This document shows, piece after piece, positions 1-7,874 of a DNA stretch of 64,000 nucleotides (the first letter of the stretch is position 1; each line of letters starts with the position of its first letter). Source of the stretch: Methylobacter sp. (GTDB lineage: Bacteria > Pseudomonadota > Gammaproteobacteria > Methylococcales > Methylomonadaceae); the NCBI GenBank assembly GCA_004299305.1, contig SCPZ01000037.1:1-64000 (forward strand), in the 5' to 3' direction. The notes below the pieces were generated by a model. The model worked only from the letters and a program-made list of their open reading frames with translations, had not been told where the DNA came from and made no database searches. A program made the translations under genes and the position numbers.

Positions 1-25
1 CTTCCAGGTTTTTAAAACCTGGAAG
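1..25. repeat. Short palindromic intergenic repeat (copy 1)
   Basis: Two 12-base arms, CTTCCAGGTTTT and its complement, are separated by one base. The same palindrome recurs at 2283-2315. It touches the window edge, so it may extend to the left. It is a dispersed palindrome of unknown role; no T-run follows it. Confidence 0.7.
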
Positions 26-165
26 GTCTTGGCGTAACAATATATTTTTCAATAGGATGATTTAGCCATAAAATTCTAAACGAACCGTTTAATGGCTAAG
101 CCAATCTCATGAAGCCAAGGGCTCTGAATACTTAAAAAAATGTTAAATGACTTTTGAACGACTAC

Positions 166-819
166 TTACAAGCCCATCATTAAACTATTGCCGTGTTTTT
201 TCAGCCACTGCCTTCGACTTTGATAGTCCGGCAAATGTTCAGCAACCAAAGTCCAGAAATGGGCCGAATGATTCCTGATCTTGATATGGCAAAGCTCGTG
301 TACCACCACGTATTCCAAGACTTCGGGCGGCGCTATGATTAACAGCCAATTGATGTTGATGTCGTTATGAATGCCGCAGCTGCCCCATCGGCTTTTTTGG
401 GTTTTGATTTTAATGGTCAGGGGAAACAGCTGTTTTTTTTCCGCATGACGTTTTACCAGTTGTTCTACGTGGCCCTTTGATTCCTTTTTCATCCAGCGTA
501 TTAATGCTTCCCTTATGTCTGCACTGTGGTCTTTAAGCATCAATGCCTCGGGAACGTGGGCAATAAATTCCCGGCAAAATTCTATTTTTATCCTTTTTAA
601 TTTTGAGGGCCTTATTGCCAATTTATAGGATGCTCCCTGATAAGGAATTTCAGCGCCATGCCCGTAAATAGAAGGGGCAAAGGTTTTATGCTGATGCGTT
701 TTGGCGGCCATTTTAGCTACAGCCTGGACTATCCACTGCTGCTTAGCCTGAACGAATTGATGAATTTTATGCTCGGCGACTTTTGCCGGGGCGACAACTT
801 CAACTTTACCGGGCGTCAC
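166..819 (-). CDS. YgjP/SprT-like zinc metallohydrolase (DUF45 family)
   Basis: This is a predicted zinc-dependent metallohydrolase of the YgjP (DUF45, M48-like) family. The signature VVHELCHIKIRNH near residue 175 carries the HExxH-like zinc site (HELCH), followed by a second histidine-containing stretch (HSAHFW) and the usual C-terminal W/L-rich tail. The first standard start is the GTG at 819, but the frame stays open to a TAG at 895-897. The intervening codons read like the family N-terminus (PFSYHIRRSQRATQTRIIV), so the real protein is probably about 22 residues longer and may start at a non-standard ATT at 885, just after a GAGAG sequence. No operon partner; it faces away from the left edge. 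Function in the cell is poorly defined for the family. Confidence 0.8.
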   Translation of the reverse strand: MTPGKVEVVAPAKVAEHKIHQFVQAKQQWIVQAVAKMAAKTHQHKTFAPSIYGHGAEIPYQGASYKLAIRPSKLKRIKIEFCREFIAHVPEALMLKDHSADIREALIRWMKKESKGHVEQLVKRHAEKKQLFPLTIKIKTQKSRWGSCGIHNDININWLLIIAPPEVLEYVVVHELCHIKIRNHSAHFWTLVAEHLPDYQSRRQWLKKHGNSLMMGL

Positions 820-910
820 AATAATTCGCGTCTGCGTGGCACGCTGGCTGCGACGAATATGGTAGGAAAAGGGTAGGTTAGAAATGACGGCTCTCTATAT
901 TAATCGGATG

Positions 911-981
911 GTAACTATTCAGCGCATAGAAAAATGGAACACGGATGACACAGATAGTACGGATTTACACGGATTTTTAGT
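911..981. repeat. One-ended, degenerate copy of the GTAACTACTCAG MITE-like repeat
   Basis: The sequence begins GTAACTATTCAG, one mismatch from the terminal repeat of the complete elements at 22863 and 63719. It continues with the same inner sequence (a GGAACACGGATGAC-like block and CGGATTTACACGGATT). No right-hand inverted end is found, so this is a truncated copy. It lies between the YgjP-like gene and the globin gene. Confidence 0.6.
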
Positions 982-1022
982 TCGAACCCAGTTTGTTTTC
1001 GTTTTTAAATCGGTTCATGATC

Positions 1023-1418
1023 CTAATTATCCTGATTGATCATATGGGTTGCCAATTGCTGCAAGGCCTGACTTAAGTTTTCCCTGAAATTCGCATCCAT
1101 AGTCATTTCATTCAGGGCTTTATTCATGCATAACATCCATTGGTCTCTTGCAGCCGCGTCAATCGCAAAGGGAAAATGCCGCTGCCGTAACCTTGGATGC
1201 CCGTATTCCTGGATAAACAAATCGGGGCCGCCCAGCCAGCCTGACAAGAACTTGAACAACTTGGTACGCGCACCCGACAAATTCGCCTCATGCATGGCCC
1301 GGATTCCTGAGGCTTCAGGCAAGGTATCCATAAAAAAATAAAACCGGTCAACCAGGCTAAGTACCGCCGCTTCTTTACCTATCAGTTCGTAAGGTGTTGT
1401 TTGCGTGTTTTCTGTCAT
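1023..1418 (-). CDS. Group II truncated haemoglobin (GlbO/YjbI-like)
   Basis: This 131-residue protein fits the 2-on-2 globins of group II, which bind O2/NO at a haem and act in oxygen or nitrosative/oxidative chemistry in the cytosol. The B-helix tyrosine lies in DRFYFFMD, the GG motif in LGGPDLF, the proximal histidine in GHPRLRQRH and the group II tryptophan G8 in RDQWMLCM. Length is normal for the family. The ATG at 1418 gives the expected N-terminus (TPYELIGKEAAVLSLVDRFY). It is a single gene, divergent from the Bax-inhibitor gene at 1580. In a methanotroph-like cell a role in O2 handling or NO detoxification is plausible, but that is inference. Confidence 0.88.
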   Translation of the reverse strand: MTENTQTTPYELIGKEAAVLSLVDRFYFFMDTLPEASGIRAMHEANLSGARTKLFKFLSGWLGGPDLFIQEYGHPRLRQRHFPFAIDAAARDQWMLCMNKALNEMTMDANFRENLSQALQQLATHMINQDN

Positions 1419-1579
1419 AGTCCAGTGTCGTAAATTTTAATAATCGAATATTCTACTAAATATTCTTACCAATACCGCCAAACTCTTGTAAGATTTAGCG
1501 GTCCATCGTATCCCTCTTGTTCCAGGAGAGGAACTGAACGATCTGTTCTGTTAACTATTTTTTAAGGAATCCAACTAAA

Positions 1580-2248
1580 ATGAGTTTAAATACCGTTATT
1601 TCGCGCCCGGAAGCCGATATTCTGGCGACCAACAAAGTTCTTAGAAATACTTATTTATTATTGTCAATGACCTTGCTGTTCAGCGCTATGACCGCAGGAG
1701 CGGCCATGGTTCTGAACCTGCCGCATTTTAACCCTATCATTACCTTGGTTGGTTATTTCGGCCTGTTGTTTTTAACTACCAAATTCAGCAACAGCGCTTT
1801 GGGCCTGGTTTTTGTTTTTGCACTAACCGGCTTTATGGGGCTCACTCTCGGCCCTATTTTAACGATGTACCTTAAAGCGTTCAGCAACGGTCACGAGCTG
1901 ATTATGACCGCATTAGGCGGTACAGGCGTTATCTTCCTGGGTCTTTCAGGCTATGCCTTAACAACGCGCAAAGATTTCAGCTTTATGGGCGGCTTCCTGA
2001 TGGTAGGCGTGCTGGTTGCATTTTTGGCGGGTCTTGGGGCTATGTTTTTCTCTATACCGTCTTTATCGCTGGCGGTATCGGCTATGTTCATTCTGCTGAT
2101 GTCCGGCATGATTTTGTTCCAAACCAGTGAAATCATCCATGGCGGTGAAACCAACTACATTTTGGCGACCGTTTCTTTATACGTATCCATCTACAACCTG
2201 TTCTTGAGCTTGTTGCAATTGTTGGGTGTATTCAGCGGCGAAGATTAA
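1580..2248 (+). CDS. Bax inhibitor-1 / YccA-family integral membrane protein
   Basis: This 222-residue, strongly hydrophobic protein has about seven membrane segments, beginning after a polar N-terminus of about 25 residues. The pattern (NKVLRNTYLLLSMTLLFSAM near the start, TSEIIHGGETNYI near the end, then VSLYVSIYNLFLSLLQLLG) is that of the BI-1/YccA family. In E. coli, YccA modulates the FtsH protease at the inner membrane; other members conduct calcium or protons. AAGGA precedes the ATG at a good distance. It is monocistronic and ends before a bidirectional terminator at 2357. Confidence 0.88.
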   Translation: MSLNTVISRPEADILATNKVLRNTYLLLSMTLLFSAMTAGAAMVLNLPHFNPIITLVGYFGLLFLTTKFSNSALGLVFVFALTGFMGLTLGPILTMYLKAFSNGHELIMTALGGTGVIFLGLSGYALTTRKDFSFMGGFLMVGVLVAFLAGLGAMFFSIPSLSLAVSAMFILLMSGMILFQTSEIIHGGETNYILATVSLYVSIYNLFLSLLQLLGVFSGED

Positions 2249-2282
2249 GCCTTTAACATTAAGGCTCCCATAAGCCGGGACA

Positions 2283-2315
2283 AAACCTTCCAGGTTTCTA
2301 AAACCTGGAAGGTTT
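2283..2315. repeat. Short palindromic intergenic repeat (copy 2)
   Basis: Perfect 15-base arms (AAACCTTCCAGGTTT and complement) are separated by three bases; this is the same palindrome as at position 1. It is nested inside a longer inverted pair, AAGCCGGGACA near 2271 and TGTCCCGGCTT near 2328, giving a two-level stem. Confidence 0.7.
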
Positions 2316-2356
2316 GCCATTCATGGATGTCCCGGCTTAAACAGATGACCAACATT

Positions 2357-2394
2357 AAAAAGCCCGGCGACCCAAGGGAAGCCGGGCTTTTTAA
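2357..2394. terminator. Bidirectional Rho-independent terminator
   Basis: The stem AAAAAGCCCGGC / GCCGGGCTTTTT with a 12-base loop has a T-run on the right and an A-run on the left. It can therefore stop both the plus-strand Bax-inhibitor gene and the minus-strand flagellar operon ending at 2407. Confidence 0.85.
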
Positions 2395-2406
2395 TGCATT
2401 GCCCTT

Positions 2407-2832
2407 TCAAGGCGGTGTTTTAGAACCATGCAATCGAATCAATAAAGCCGCCTCGTCATGGCTTAAGCCTGAGTTTTGCATTAATTCATTAACGCTGGCC
2501 CCGCTTCTTACTTTCCGAATGTCTCCGCTATACGGATGAGCGGCCTGCTCGCCTTCTTGCTCGACTTCAGCAATTTTTGCCGCCAAATCGTTGATATAGC
2601 CGTCCGTAACGGCTATTCGACTATCCACTTCGGCTATTCGGCTATCCACTGTTAAGGCCGCAGAACACAAGCCGGAAATATCATTGCTGTTACTGTGAAC
2701 AATATCATTAAGAAGCTGATAATCGTATTTAAGTTTCAGCTGAGCGCGCACCAGCCAAAAAAGCACAATCAGCATAATAACAATCACCGCACCCTCAATG
2801 ATAAGAGCGACCATCAAAGGGTTATTCATCAA
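2407..2832 (-). CDS. DUF2802 membrane-anchored protein, last gene of flagellar operon
   Basis: This 141-residue protein has one N-terminal membrane segment (about residues 8-28, LIIEGAVIVIMLIVLFWLV), a coiled middle containing a short repeat (VDSRIAEVDSRIAV), and a C-terminal helical motif ASVNELMQNSGLSHDEAALL. That C-terminus is the DUF2802 signature found at the end of polar flagellar/chemotaxis operons in Pseudomonas relatives. Its ATG overlaps the stop of the upstream 66-residue gene by four bases, so it is translationally coupled. Family function is unknown; a role in motility is inferred from position only. Confidence 0.75.
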   Translation of the reverse strand: MMNNPLMVALIIEGAVIVIMLIVLFWLVRAQLKLKYDYQLLNDIVHSNSNDISGLCSAALTVDSRIAEVDSRIAVTDGYINDLAAKIAEVEQEGEQAAHPYSGDIRKVRSGASVNELMQNSGLSHDEAALLIRLHGSKTPP

Positions 2833-3029
2833 ACAATTTCATCGATATGTTGAATAGGTTTAACATCCTGGCGTTCCGCTTGCTGTTGTTTCCTTCGCTG
2901 CTGTTTCTCCGGAAAATCGTCATCCTTTTTGATTTTTTTGGGTTTTACGACTGGAATAGAGGGTGATATAGGTTGTATTTCTAGCATACAGGCCTCCCCG
3001 ACTGGCTTTAATTTAATATTAGCTGTCAT
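2829..3029 (-). CDS. Small hypothetical protein in flagellar operon
   Basis: This 66-residue hydrophilic protein has a proline/lysine-rich centre (VVKPKKIKKDDDF), a Gln/Arg-rich stretch (KQQRRKQQQAERQ) and an acidic tail ending HIDEIV. No signal peptide or membrane segment is visible and I recognise no family. It overlaps both neighbours by four bases (ATGA junctions at 3026-3029 and 2829-2832), which strongly argues that it is translated. Its place directly after motD suggests a motility-related role. Confidence 0.6.
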   Translation of the reverse strand: MTANIKLKPVGEACMLEIQPISPSIPVVKPKKIKKDDDFPEKQQRRKQQQAERQDVKPIQHIDEIV

Positions 3030-3904
3030 TCTACCTTATTGTTAATCAAACCTGCATCAGGGTTGACAACAGCGGTCGGCGCCAAATTTAATAATTTGGC
3101 GCGCTCCTCATCATTAGCGCCATAGCGGGCAAAAGCCTGAGACATTAAGACCAATACCACCCGCCTGTTTTTAAAGCGCCCCACCTCTGTCTTGTTATCG
3201 TCAATAGGATGAAATTCTCCATATCCAATTGCTGACAAACGGAGTGGATTAATTCCCGCCTTGATCAGTTCATGTACAACACTGGTCGCCCGGGCGGATG
3301 ACAAATCCCAATTCGACCTGAATTTTACATTCTCGATAGGAATATTGTCGGTATGACCTTCAATATTAATCATATTCGGCAATGGATTAATGACTTCGGC
3401 AATCTTTTTCAACACCGATAGCGCTGCCTTGGATAATTCCGCTTCACCGCTCAAGAATAACATTTCGCTATTCATTTCCAGCTCTATCCAATAGTCGTTT
3501 TTTTTGACCGCAACCAGCTTGTCATCGATAAAAGGCGATAGAACCTGTTGAAATTGATCGGATACATGCCCCAACTGCTGTCTTTCTTTTAATATTTCTT
3601 CACTCAGCTCCCGTCTCTTTTCAACGTCTGCGGTGGCGGGATTTTCCAAGGGAATGGGCTGTATAACGGTCGGCAAAGTCCCTATTTGAATAGGCTCGAG
3701 CTCGTTGCCCTGTTGCCTTGTATTTGAAAACGCTTCGCCTAATGAATCGGATAATGTTTTGTACTTGCCTTCATTGACCGAAGAGATTGAATACATGACC
3801 ACAAAAAATGCAAATAACAAGGTGATGAAATCCGCATAAGACACCATCCATCGCTCATGATTCGTAGTGGGCAAGCGGCCAGCTCTTTTCCTACGCCTCG
3901 CCAT
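3026..3904 (-). CDS. motD: Flagellar motor stator protein MotD (MotB-like)
   Basis: This is the peptidoglycan-anchoring stator subunit that pairs with MotC to drive the flagellar motor. After a basic N-terminus there is one membrane helix (about residues 19-41, WMVSYADFITLLFAFFVVMY) with the ion-binding aspartate in SYADF. A periplasmic linker follows, then an OmpA/MotB peptidoglycan-binding domain (about 160-260) with NIEGHTDNIPI and AIGYGEFHPI. Length (292) is typical of MotD. The start is two bases after the motC stop, and it overlaps the next gene by four bases. In Pseudomonas, MotCD is the second stator set. Confidence 0.93.
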   Translation of the reverse strand: MARRRKRAGRLPTTNHERWMVSYADFITLLFAFFVVMYSISSVNEGKYKTLSDSLGEAFSNTRQQGNELEPIQIGTLPTVIQPIPLENPATADVEKRRELSEEILKERQQLGHVSDQFQQVLSPFIDDKLVAVKKNDYWIELEMNSEMLFLSGEAELSKAALSVLKKIAEVINPLPNMINIEGHTDNIPIENVKFRSNWDLSSARATSVVHELIKAGINPLRLSAIGYGEFHPIDDNKTEVGRFKNRRVVLVLMSQAFARYGANDEERAKLLNLAPTAVVNPDAGLINNKVE

Positions 3905-3906
3905 GC

Positions 3907-4662
3907 TTAATCTTTATGGGTTTCATGTAGATAGCCACCCAATTTCAGCCTGATATTTCTTGGATTTTCGCCCTCCACAATAGCGATAATGCCCTCCGTC
4001 AGCATTTCCCTGGATTGAGTCAGGGCGAGCACATGGCTTTTCAATTTATTGGCAACCGGCAGAAAAATCAAGTTGGCGGAACCCACGCCATAGATTGTCG
4101 CGACAAAAGCCGTCGCTATCCCTTTGCCTAAAAGCTCAGGATTCGTCAAATTTTGCATCACATGAATTAGGCCCATTACGGCGCCAAGAATACCGATGGT
4201 CGGCGCATAACCGCCCATAGCCTCGTACAATCCTGCTGCTTGTAAGCCCATGCTTTCTTTGGAGTACATGTCCAGCTCCAACATATCACGGATTGCGTCA
4301 GCATCATTCCCGTCAACTAACAGCTGCAATGCTTTTTTTATAAACGGATCTTGTTCTTCGGGTATTACATTCTCAATTCCTAACAAACCCTCTTTTCGCG
4401 CCAACAGGCTCCAGGAAATTATCTTGTCAATTTGCGTCGAAAGATCCATTTCTTTAGGCATTAATATCCACGACAGCATTCTCATGCTCCTGATAAAAAC
4501 AGCCACGGGGAATTGCAAAAGCGTTGCCCCGAATGTCCCCCCAAATACAATAATAAGTGCAGCTACATTAACCAACGAGCTGATTTCGCCGCCATCCAAC
4601 ATGATTCCCAACAGAATCGCACCGACACCGACAAAAACGCCTGCGATACTTAAAATATCCAT
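3907..4662 (-). CDS. motC: Flagellar motor stator protein MotC (MotA/PomA-like)
   Basis: This 251-residue MotA/TolQ/ExbB-family channel subunit has N-terminal membrane segments (IAGVFVGVGAILLGIMLDGG; VAALIIVFGGTFGATLLQF) and a C-terminal pair around GGYAPTIGILGAVMGLIHVM and IATAFVATIYGVGSANLIFL, separated by the cytoplasmic loop that contacts FliG. It forms the ion-conducting stator with MotD. It lies 25 bases after fliA in the same operon. Whether the motor uses H+ or Na+ cannot be settled here. Confidence 0.93.
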   Translation of the reverse strand: MDILSIAGVFVGVGAILLGIMLDGGEISSLVNVAALIIVFGGTFGATLLQFPVAVFIRSMRMLSWILMPKEMDLSTQIDKIISWSLLARKEGLLGIENVIPEEQDPFIKKALQLLVDGNDADAIRDMLELDMYSKESMGLQAAGLYEAMGGYAPTIGILGAVMGLIHVMQNLTNPELLGKGIATAFVATIYGVGSANLIFLPVANKLKSHVLALTQSREMLTEGIIAIVEGENPRNIRLKLGGYLHETHKD

Positions 4663-4687
4663 TATTCGGTTTTCAGTTTGACAACTA

Positions 4688-5416
4688 TCAATCGCTTATC
4701 CATTCCGATAACCTTGAACGCAATCTCAATACAGCCTGCGTGCTGATTTGGCTGACTCTGGATTCACTGACATTCAAAATTTCACCGATCTCGCGCAAAT
4801 TAAGCTCTTCATTATAATAAAGCGATATAACCAGACGTTCGCGTTCCGGCAAGCTCATGATGGCATTTGCCAATGCCTGTTGAAAACCTTCACGACTTAA
4901 ACCGTCTGCCGGCTCTTCTTGTTGATTGGAGGCTTCATCAAGGTACTGATCGCCATCTTCCGACAATTCTTCAACACTGAATACGCGGCAGCTGCTTGAA
5001 TCCTGGAGAATGTGATTGTATTCATCGATAGTTATGCCTAAATATTCAGCCACATCGACATCTCTTGCCTCGCGTCCGGTTTGATTTTCGATTATTCGGA
5101 TGGCGTCAGAGACCATACGTGATTTTTTATGTACTGAACGAGGCGTCCAGTCACTGCGCCTGACCTCATCCAGCATAGCGCCCCGGATACGAATACCGGC
5201 ATAGGTATCGAAACTGGCGCCCTGCGAAGCGTCATAATTCTTGATAGCCTCCAGCAAACCAAGCATTCCTGCCTGAATCAAATCATCGACTTGAACGGAA
5301 TCGGGCAGCCTGCTCAATAAATGGTAGGCAATGCGTTTAACTAACGGTGCATGTTGCATGACACGTTCATCAGTGCCACCCGCCTGTACCGAAGTGTACA
5401 TTGCCACGCCGCTCAT
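4688..5416 (-). CDS. fliA: Flagellar RNA polymerase sigma factor FliA (sigma-28)
   Basis: This 242-residue sigma-70-family factor directs late flagellar and chemotaxis gene transcription. Region 2 shows LVKRIAYHLLSRLPDSVQVDDL and the DNA-melting stretch TYAGIRIRGAMLDEVR; region 4 near the C-terminus has LREIGEILNVSESRVSQI. The ATG at 5416 overlaps the flhG stop (ATGA) and has AAGGA a few bases upstream inside flhG, which supports this start. An anti-sigma FlgM gene is not in the window. Confidence 0.95.
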   Translation of the reverse strand: MSGVAMYTSVQAGGTDERVMQHAPLVKRIAYHLLSRLPDSVQVDDLIQAGMLGLLEAIKNYDASQGASFDTYAGIRIRGAMLDEVRRSDWTPRSVHKKSRMVSDAIRIIENQTGREARDVDVAEYLGITIDEYNHILQDSSSCRVFSVEELSEDGDQYLDEASNQQEEPADGLSREGFQQALANAIMSLPERERLVISLYYNEELNLREIGEILNVSESRVSQISTQAVLRLRSRLSEWISD

Positions 5417-6285
5417 GCGACATCCTTTTGCGACCCGTATTGAATCATTCTTTCAATAAAAAATTCAATATATCCGCCTGCTTGTGATTTCAGCGGCCAA
5501 CTGTCAATTCGTGTGGCGATAGACTTCATCGCCAAGGATGCCTTGCTTCTGGGAAAGCCCATAACAACCGGCATTTGTTTTTGAACAGATTTACGCAAAT
5601 ATTCGTCATAGGGTATTGCCCCGGCAAACTTCAGGGTAACATCCAGATAGCGATCCGTTACTTTACTTAATTTCTGGAATAACGCGTGGCCTTGCTGAAC
5701 GGTTTGAACCATATTGGTTATCACATGAAAACTGGACAAGCCATAATCCCGGTTTAGCAACTTGATAAACGCATAAGCATCGGTTAATGAGGTCGGTTCA
5801 TCGCAAACAACGACGATAATTTCCTGGCAGGCGCGGGCAAAATTAACCACGCTTGCCGATATGCCTGCGGCTGTATCGACAATCAATACATCGATATCTT
5901 GATCGATCTCGCTGAAGGCATGGATCACCGAGGCTTGCTCGATAGTGGTTAATTCGGACATTTTCTGGATACCGGATGCCCCTGGAATCACTCTCAGGCC
6001 CGCCGGCCCGTCAATCATGATTTCATCCAAGGTTTTTTCCCCTGACAGCACATGAGAAAGGTTGAACTTGGGATACACGCCTAACAAAATATCCACATTA
6101 GCCAGCCCCATGTCGGCATCCATTAACACCACCCGCTGCCCCATTTGCGACAGGGCTATGCCGATATTAACCGACAAGTTGGTTTTGCCTACCCCCCCCT
6201 TGCCGCTGGTAACTGCGATAACTCGAACTGGCCTGATTTTATTCATTCTTCTTATCCCGGCTGCTTGATCAGATGGATTATGCAT
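5413..6285 (-). CDS. flhG: Flagellar number regulator FlhG (FleN), MinD-like ATPase
   Basis: This MinD/ParA-type ATPase restricts the number of polar flagella, acting against FlhF and, in Pseudomonas, on the master regulator FleQ. The deviant Walker A TSGKGGVGKTN lies near residue 30, followed by LMDADMGLANVDILLG and the switch VIVDTAAG. I place the start at the ATG at 6285 (MHNPSDQAAGIRRMNKIRPV), overlapping the flhF stop by eight bases; a longer frame begins at 6354 but would overlap flhF deeply and add a non-conserved leader. The protein is then 290 residues, typical for the family. Confidence 0.93.
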   Translation of the reverse strand: MHNPSDQAAGIRRMNKIRPVRVIAVTSGKGGVGKTNLSVNIGIALSQMGQRVVLMDADMGLANVDILLGVYPKFNLSHVLSGEKTLDEIMIDGPAGLRVIPGASGIQKMSELTTIEQASVIHAFSEIDQDIDVLIVDTAAGISASVVNFARACQEIIVVVCDEPTSLTDAYAFIKLLNRDYGLSSFHVITNMVQTVQQGHALFQKLSKVTDRYLDVTLKFAGAIPYDEYLRKSVQKQMPVVMGFPRSKASLAMKSIATRIDSWPLKSQAGGYIEFFIERMIQYGSQKDVA

Positions 6286-7858
6286 AGCCTTGCGCCGCCC
6301 AAGCTTCGTTATTAACATCGTTATAGTCGCTTTCTTCATCCAACTCAGCCACACATTGCGCGACTAAAGTCCGGGCACAGGGATTATGCATATCTTCAGG
6401 TACTTGCTGACCGTCGGCAATAAAAGACAACGGCAGGTTATGTTCTATGATTGAAGAAATTGCCGAACCAATTGTTGCTGCTTCGTCAAGTTTAGTCAAA
6501 ATACTGGCTTGCGGTTCAAAAACCTGGAAGGCTTTGATAATTTCATTCATAGCCTTGTATTCAGTCGCAGCCGACATCACCAAATAGGATTTAATGGCTT
6601 GTCCGCTTTGTTGCAGGGTATTAATCTGCTCTACCAGCTTCATATCGCGTTGGCTCATGCCGGCAGTGTCAATCAAGATAAGACGTTTATCTGAAAAACC
6701 ATTGATAAGATTGTGCAATTCCGCAGCGCTGGACGCCACCCGAACCGGAACATCCAGTATCCGTCCATAGGTATTCAGTTGCTCATGAGCGCCGATACGG
6801 TAATTGTCGGTGGTAATTAAGGCGACCTGTCTTGGTCCGTGTTTTAAAATAAATTTGGCGGCCAGCTTGGCAATGGTGGTGGTTTTTCCTACGCCGGTAG
6901 GCCCTACTAACGCTGCAATACCGCCGTACTGTAACAAATCATCGTCAGCGACAGGCAATACCTTAGCCAGCAGCTCCTTAGCTTGGGCAAAAACAAGTTC
7001 GGGGTCAGTGTGATTGGCGAAACGATTGGCGATTTTAACGCTCAATTTTCTTGAAATACTCATACCGGCCAAACGTTGCAGCAAATCAGCCCGGACCGGG
7101 TTGGTTTGCGAAGCCGCAGCCCAGCTAACGTTGGACAACTTGGAGTCCATTGCGGACCGTAAGGATTTAAGTTCCTTGCTCATTTCCAGCAACAAATTAT
7201 CCGCCAGGCTGCTTTGTTTTTCGACAGGCATGGCTATTTGCATAGGTCTTTCCGTTGGTACAGGCCTTTGTGGTGCAGCAGGAGCGACCGGACTCATAGC
7301 GGGTCTTGCCGAACCGTTCATGGAGGGCCGTGTCGAATTATTGGCGGGCCTTGCTGTTACTGTTTCCAGGTTTCCGCGTAGATGCACTTTTTCTGCATAA
7401 CCTACATATTGATCAATATTATTCCGGCGACCGCCAGGGATGGTGGAAGTGTCGCTATCGGCGGCAAACCGGTTCGGCCGCACTTGAGGCCGCTCAGGTA
7501 CAAAGCCATCGGCACTTTGTTTTCTCTGACTGGGCAATACGTGCAAGCGATTTTTTTCCGCTTCGAAATCAGGCAAGTCAATCTTTTTGGTTTCGCGACT
7601 GCCATGGATGGCGGAAGTGTCGCTATTGGCAGCGAACAGATTCGACCGCTGTGGCGGTGGCGCTGGTTGCTGTTCTGCGGCCGCTTGTTTTTGCAACTTG
7701 CTTTGAATTAATTGTTCGTCAAAATCCCGTGCCGCAACAATCTCGACCCCGCCGTCAACCGACCTGTTTGACATGATCACGGCATCTGCACCTAATTCCT
7801 CTTTAACCATACGCATGGCCTGACGTATATCGGGTGCAAAAAAACGTTTAATTTTCAT
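6278..7858 (-). CDS. flhF: Flagellar biosynthesis SRP-like GTPase FlhF
   Basis: This SRP-family GTPase sets the polar site of flagellar assembly. It has an N-terminal B domain (MKIKRFFAPDIRQAMRMV), a long low-complexity linker (about 60-230), then the NG GTPase domain with P-loop GPTGVGKTTTIAKLAAKF near residue 318, LIDTAGMSQRD and TKLDEAATIGS. At 526 residues it is longer than most. The extra length lies in the linker, where two 27-bp repeat modules (7596-7622 and 7428-7454) encode a duplicated peptide, LFAANSDTSAIHG and RFAADSDTSTIPG. They are in frame and do not touch the catalytic domain. Confidence 0.95.
   Translation of the reverse strand: MKIKRFFAPDIRQAMRMVKEELGADAVIMSNRSVDGGVEIVAARDFDEQLIQSKLQKQAAAEQQPAPPPQRSNLFAANSDTSAIHGSRETKKIDLPDFEAEKNRLHVLPSQRKQSADGFVPERPQVRPNRFAADSDTSTIPGGRRNNIDQYVGYAEKVHLRGNLETVTARPANNSTRPSMNGSARPAMSPVAPAAPQRPVPTERPMQIAMPVEKQSSLADNLLLEMSKELKSLRSAMDSKLSNVSWAAASQTNPVRADLLQRLAGMSISRKLSVKIANRFANHTDPELVFAQAKELLAKVLPVADDDLLQYGGIAALVGPTGVGKTTTIAKLAAKFILKHGPRQVALITTDNYRIGAHEQLNTYGRILDVPVRVASSAAELHNLINGFSDKRLILIDTAGMSQRDMKLVEQINTLQQSGQAIKSYLVMSAATEYKAMNEIIKAFQVFEPQASILTKLDEAATIGSAISSIIEHNLPLSFIADGQQVPEDMHNPCARTLVAQCVAELDEESDYNDVNNEAWAAQGYA
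7428..7454 (+). repeat. 27-bp coding-embedded repeat module (copy A)
   Basis: Begins CGACCGCCAGGGATGG and ends GGAAGTGTCG. It lies inside the flhF linker. Similarity to copy B at 7596 continues for roughly 30 bases beyond the 27-bp core. The same core, inverted, occurs at 16311. Confidence 0.75.
7596..7622 (+). repeat. 27-bp coding-embedded repeat module (copy B)
   Basis: Begins CGACTGCCATGGATGG and ends GGAAGTGTCG. It lies 168 bases (56 codons) from copy A in the same orientation and frame of flhF, so both copies encode related peptides. Confidence 0.75.
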
Positions 7859-7874
7859 AATTTAGCCTCATGTA

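Noticed and set aside
7306..7776. Long plus-strand frame opposite flhF
   Set aside because: Antisense of a well-conserved gene; its length comes from the GC-biased linker and repeats.
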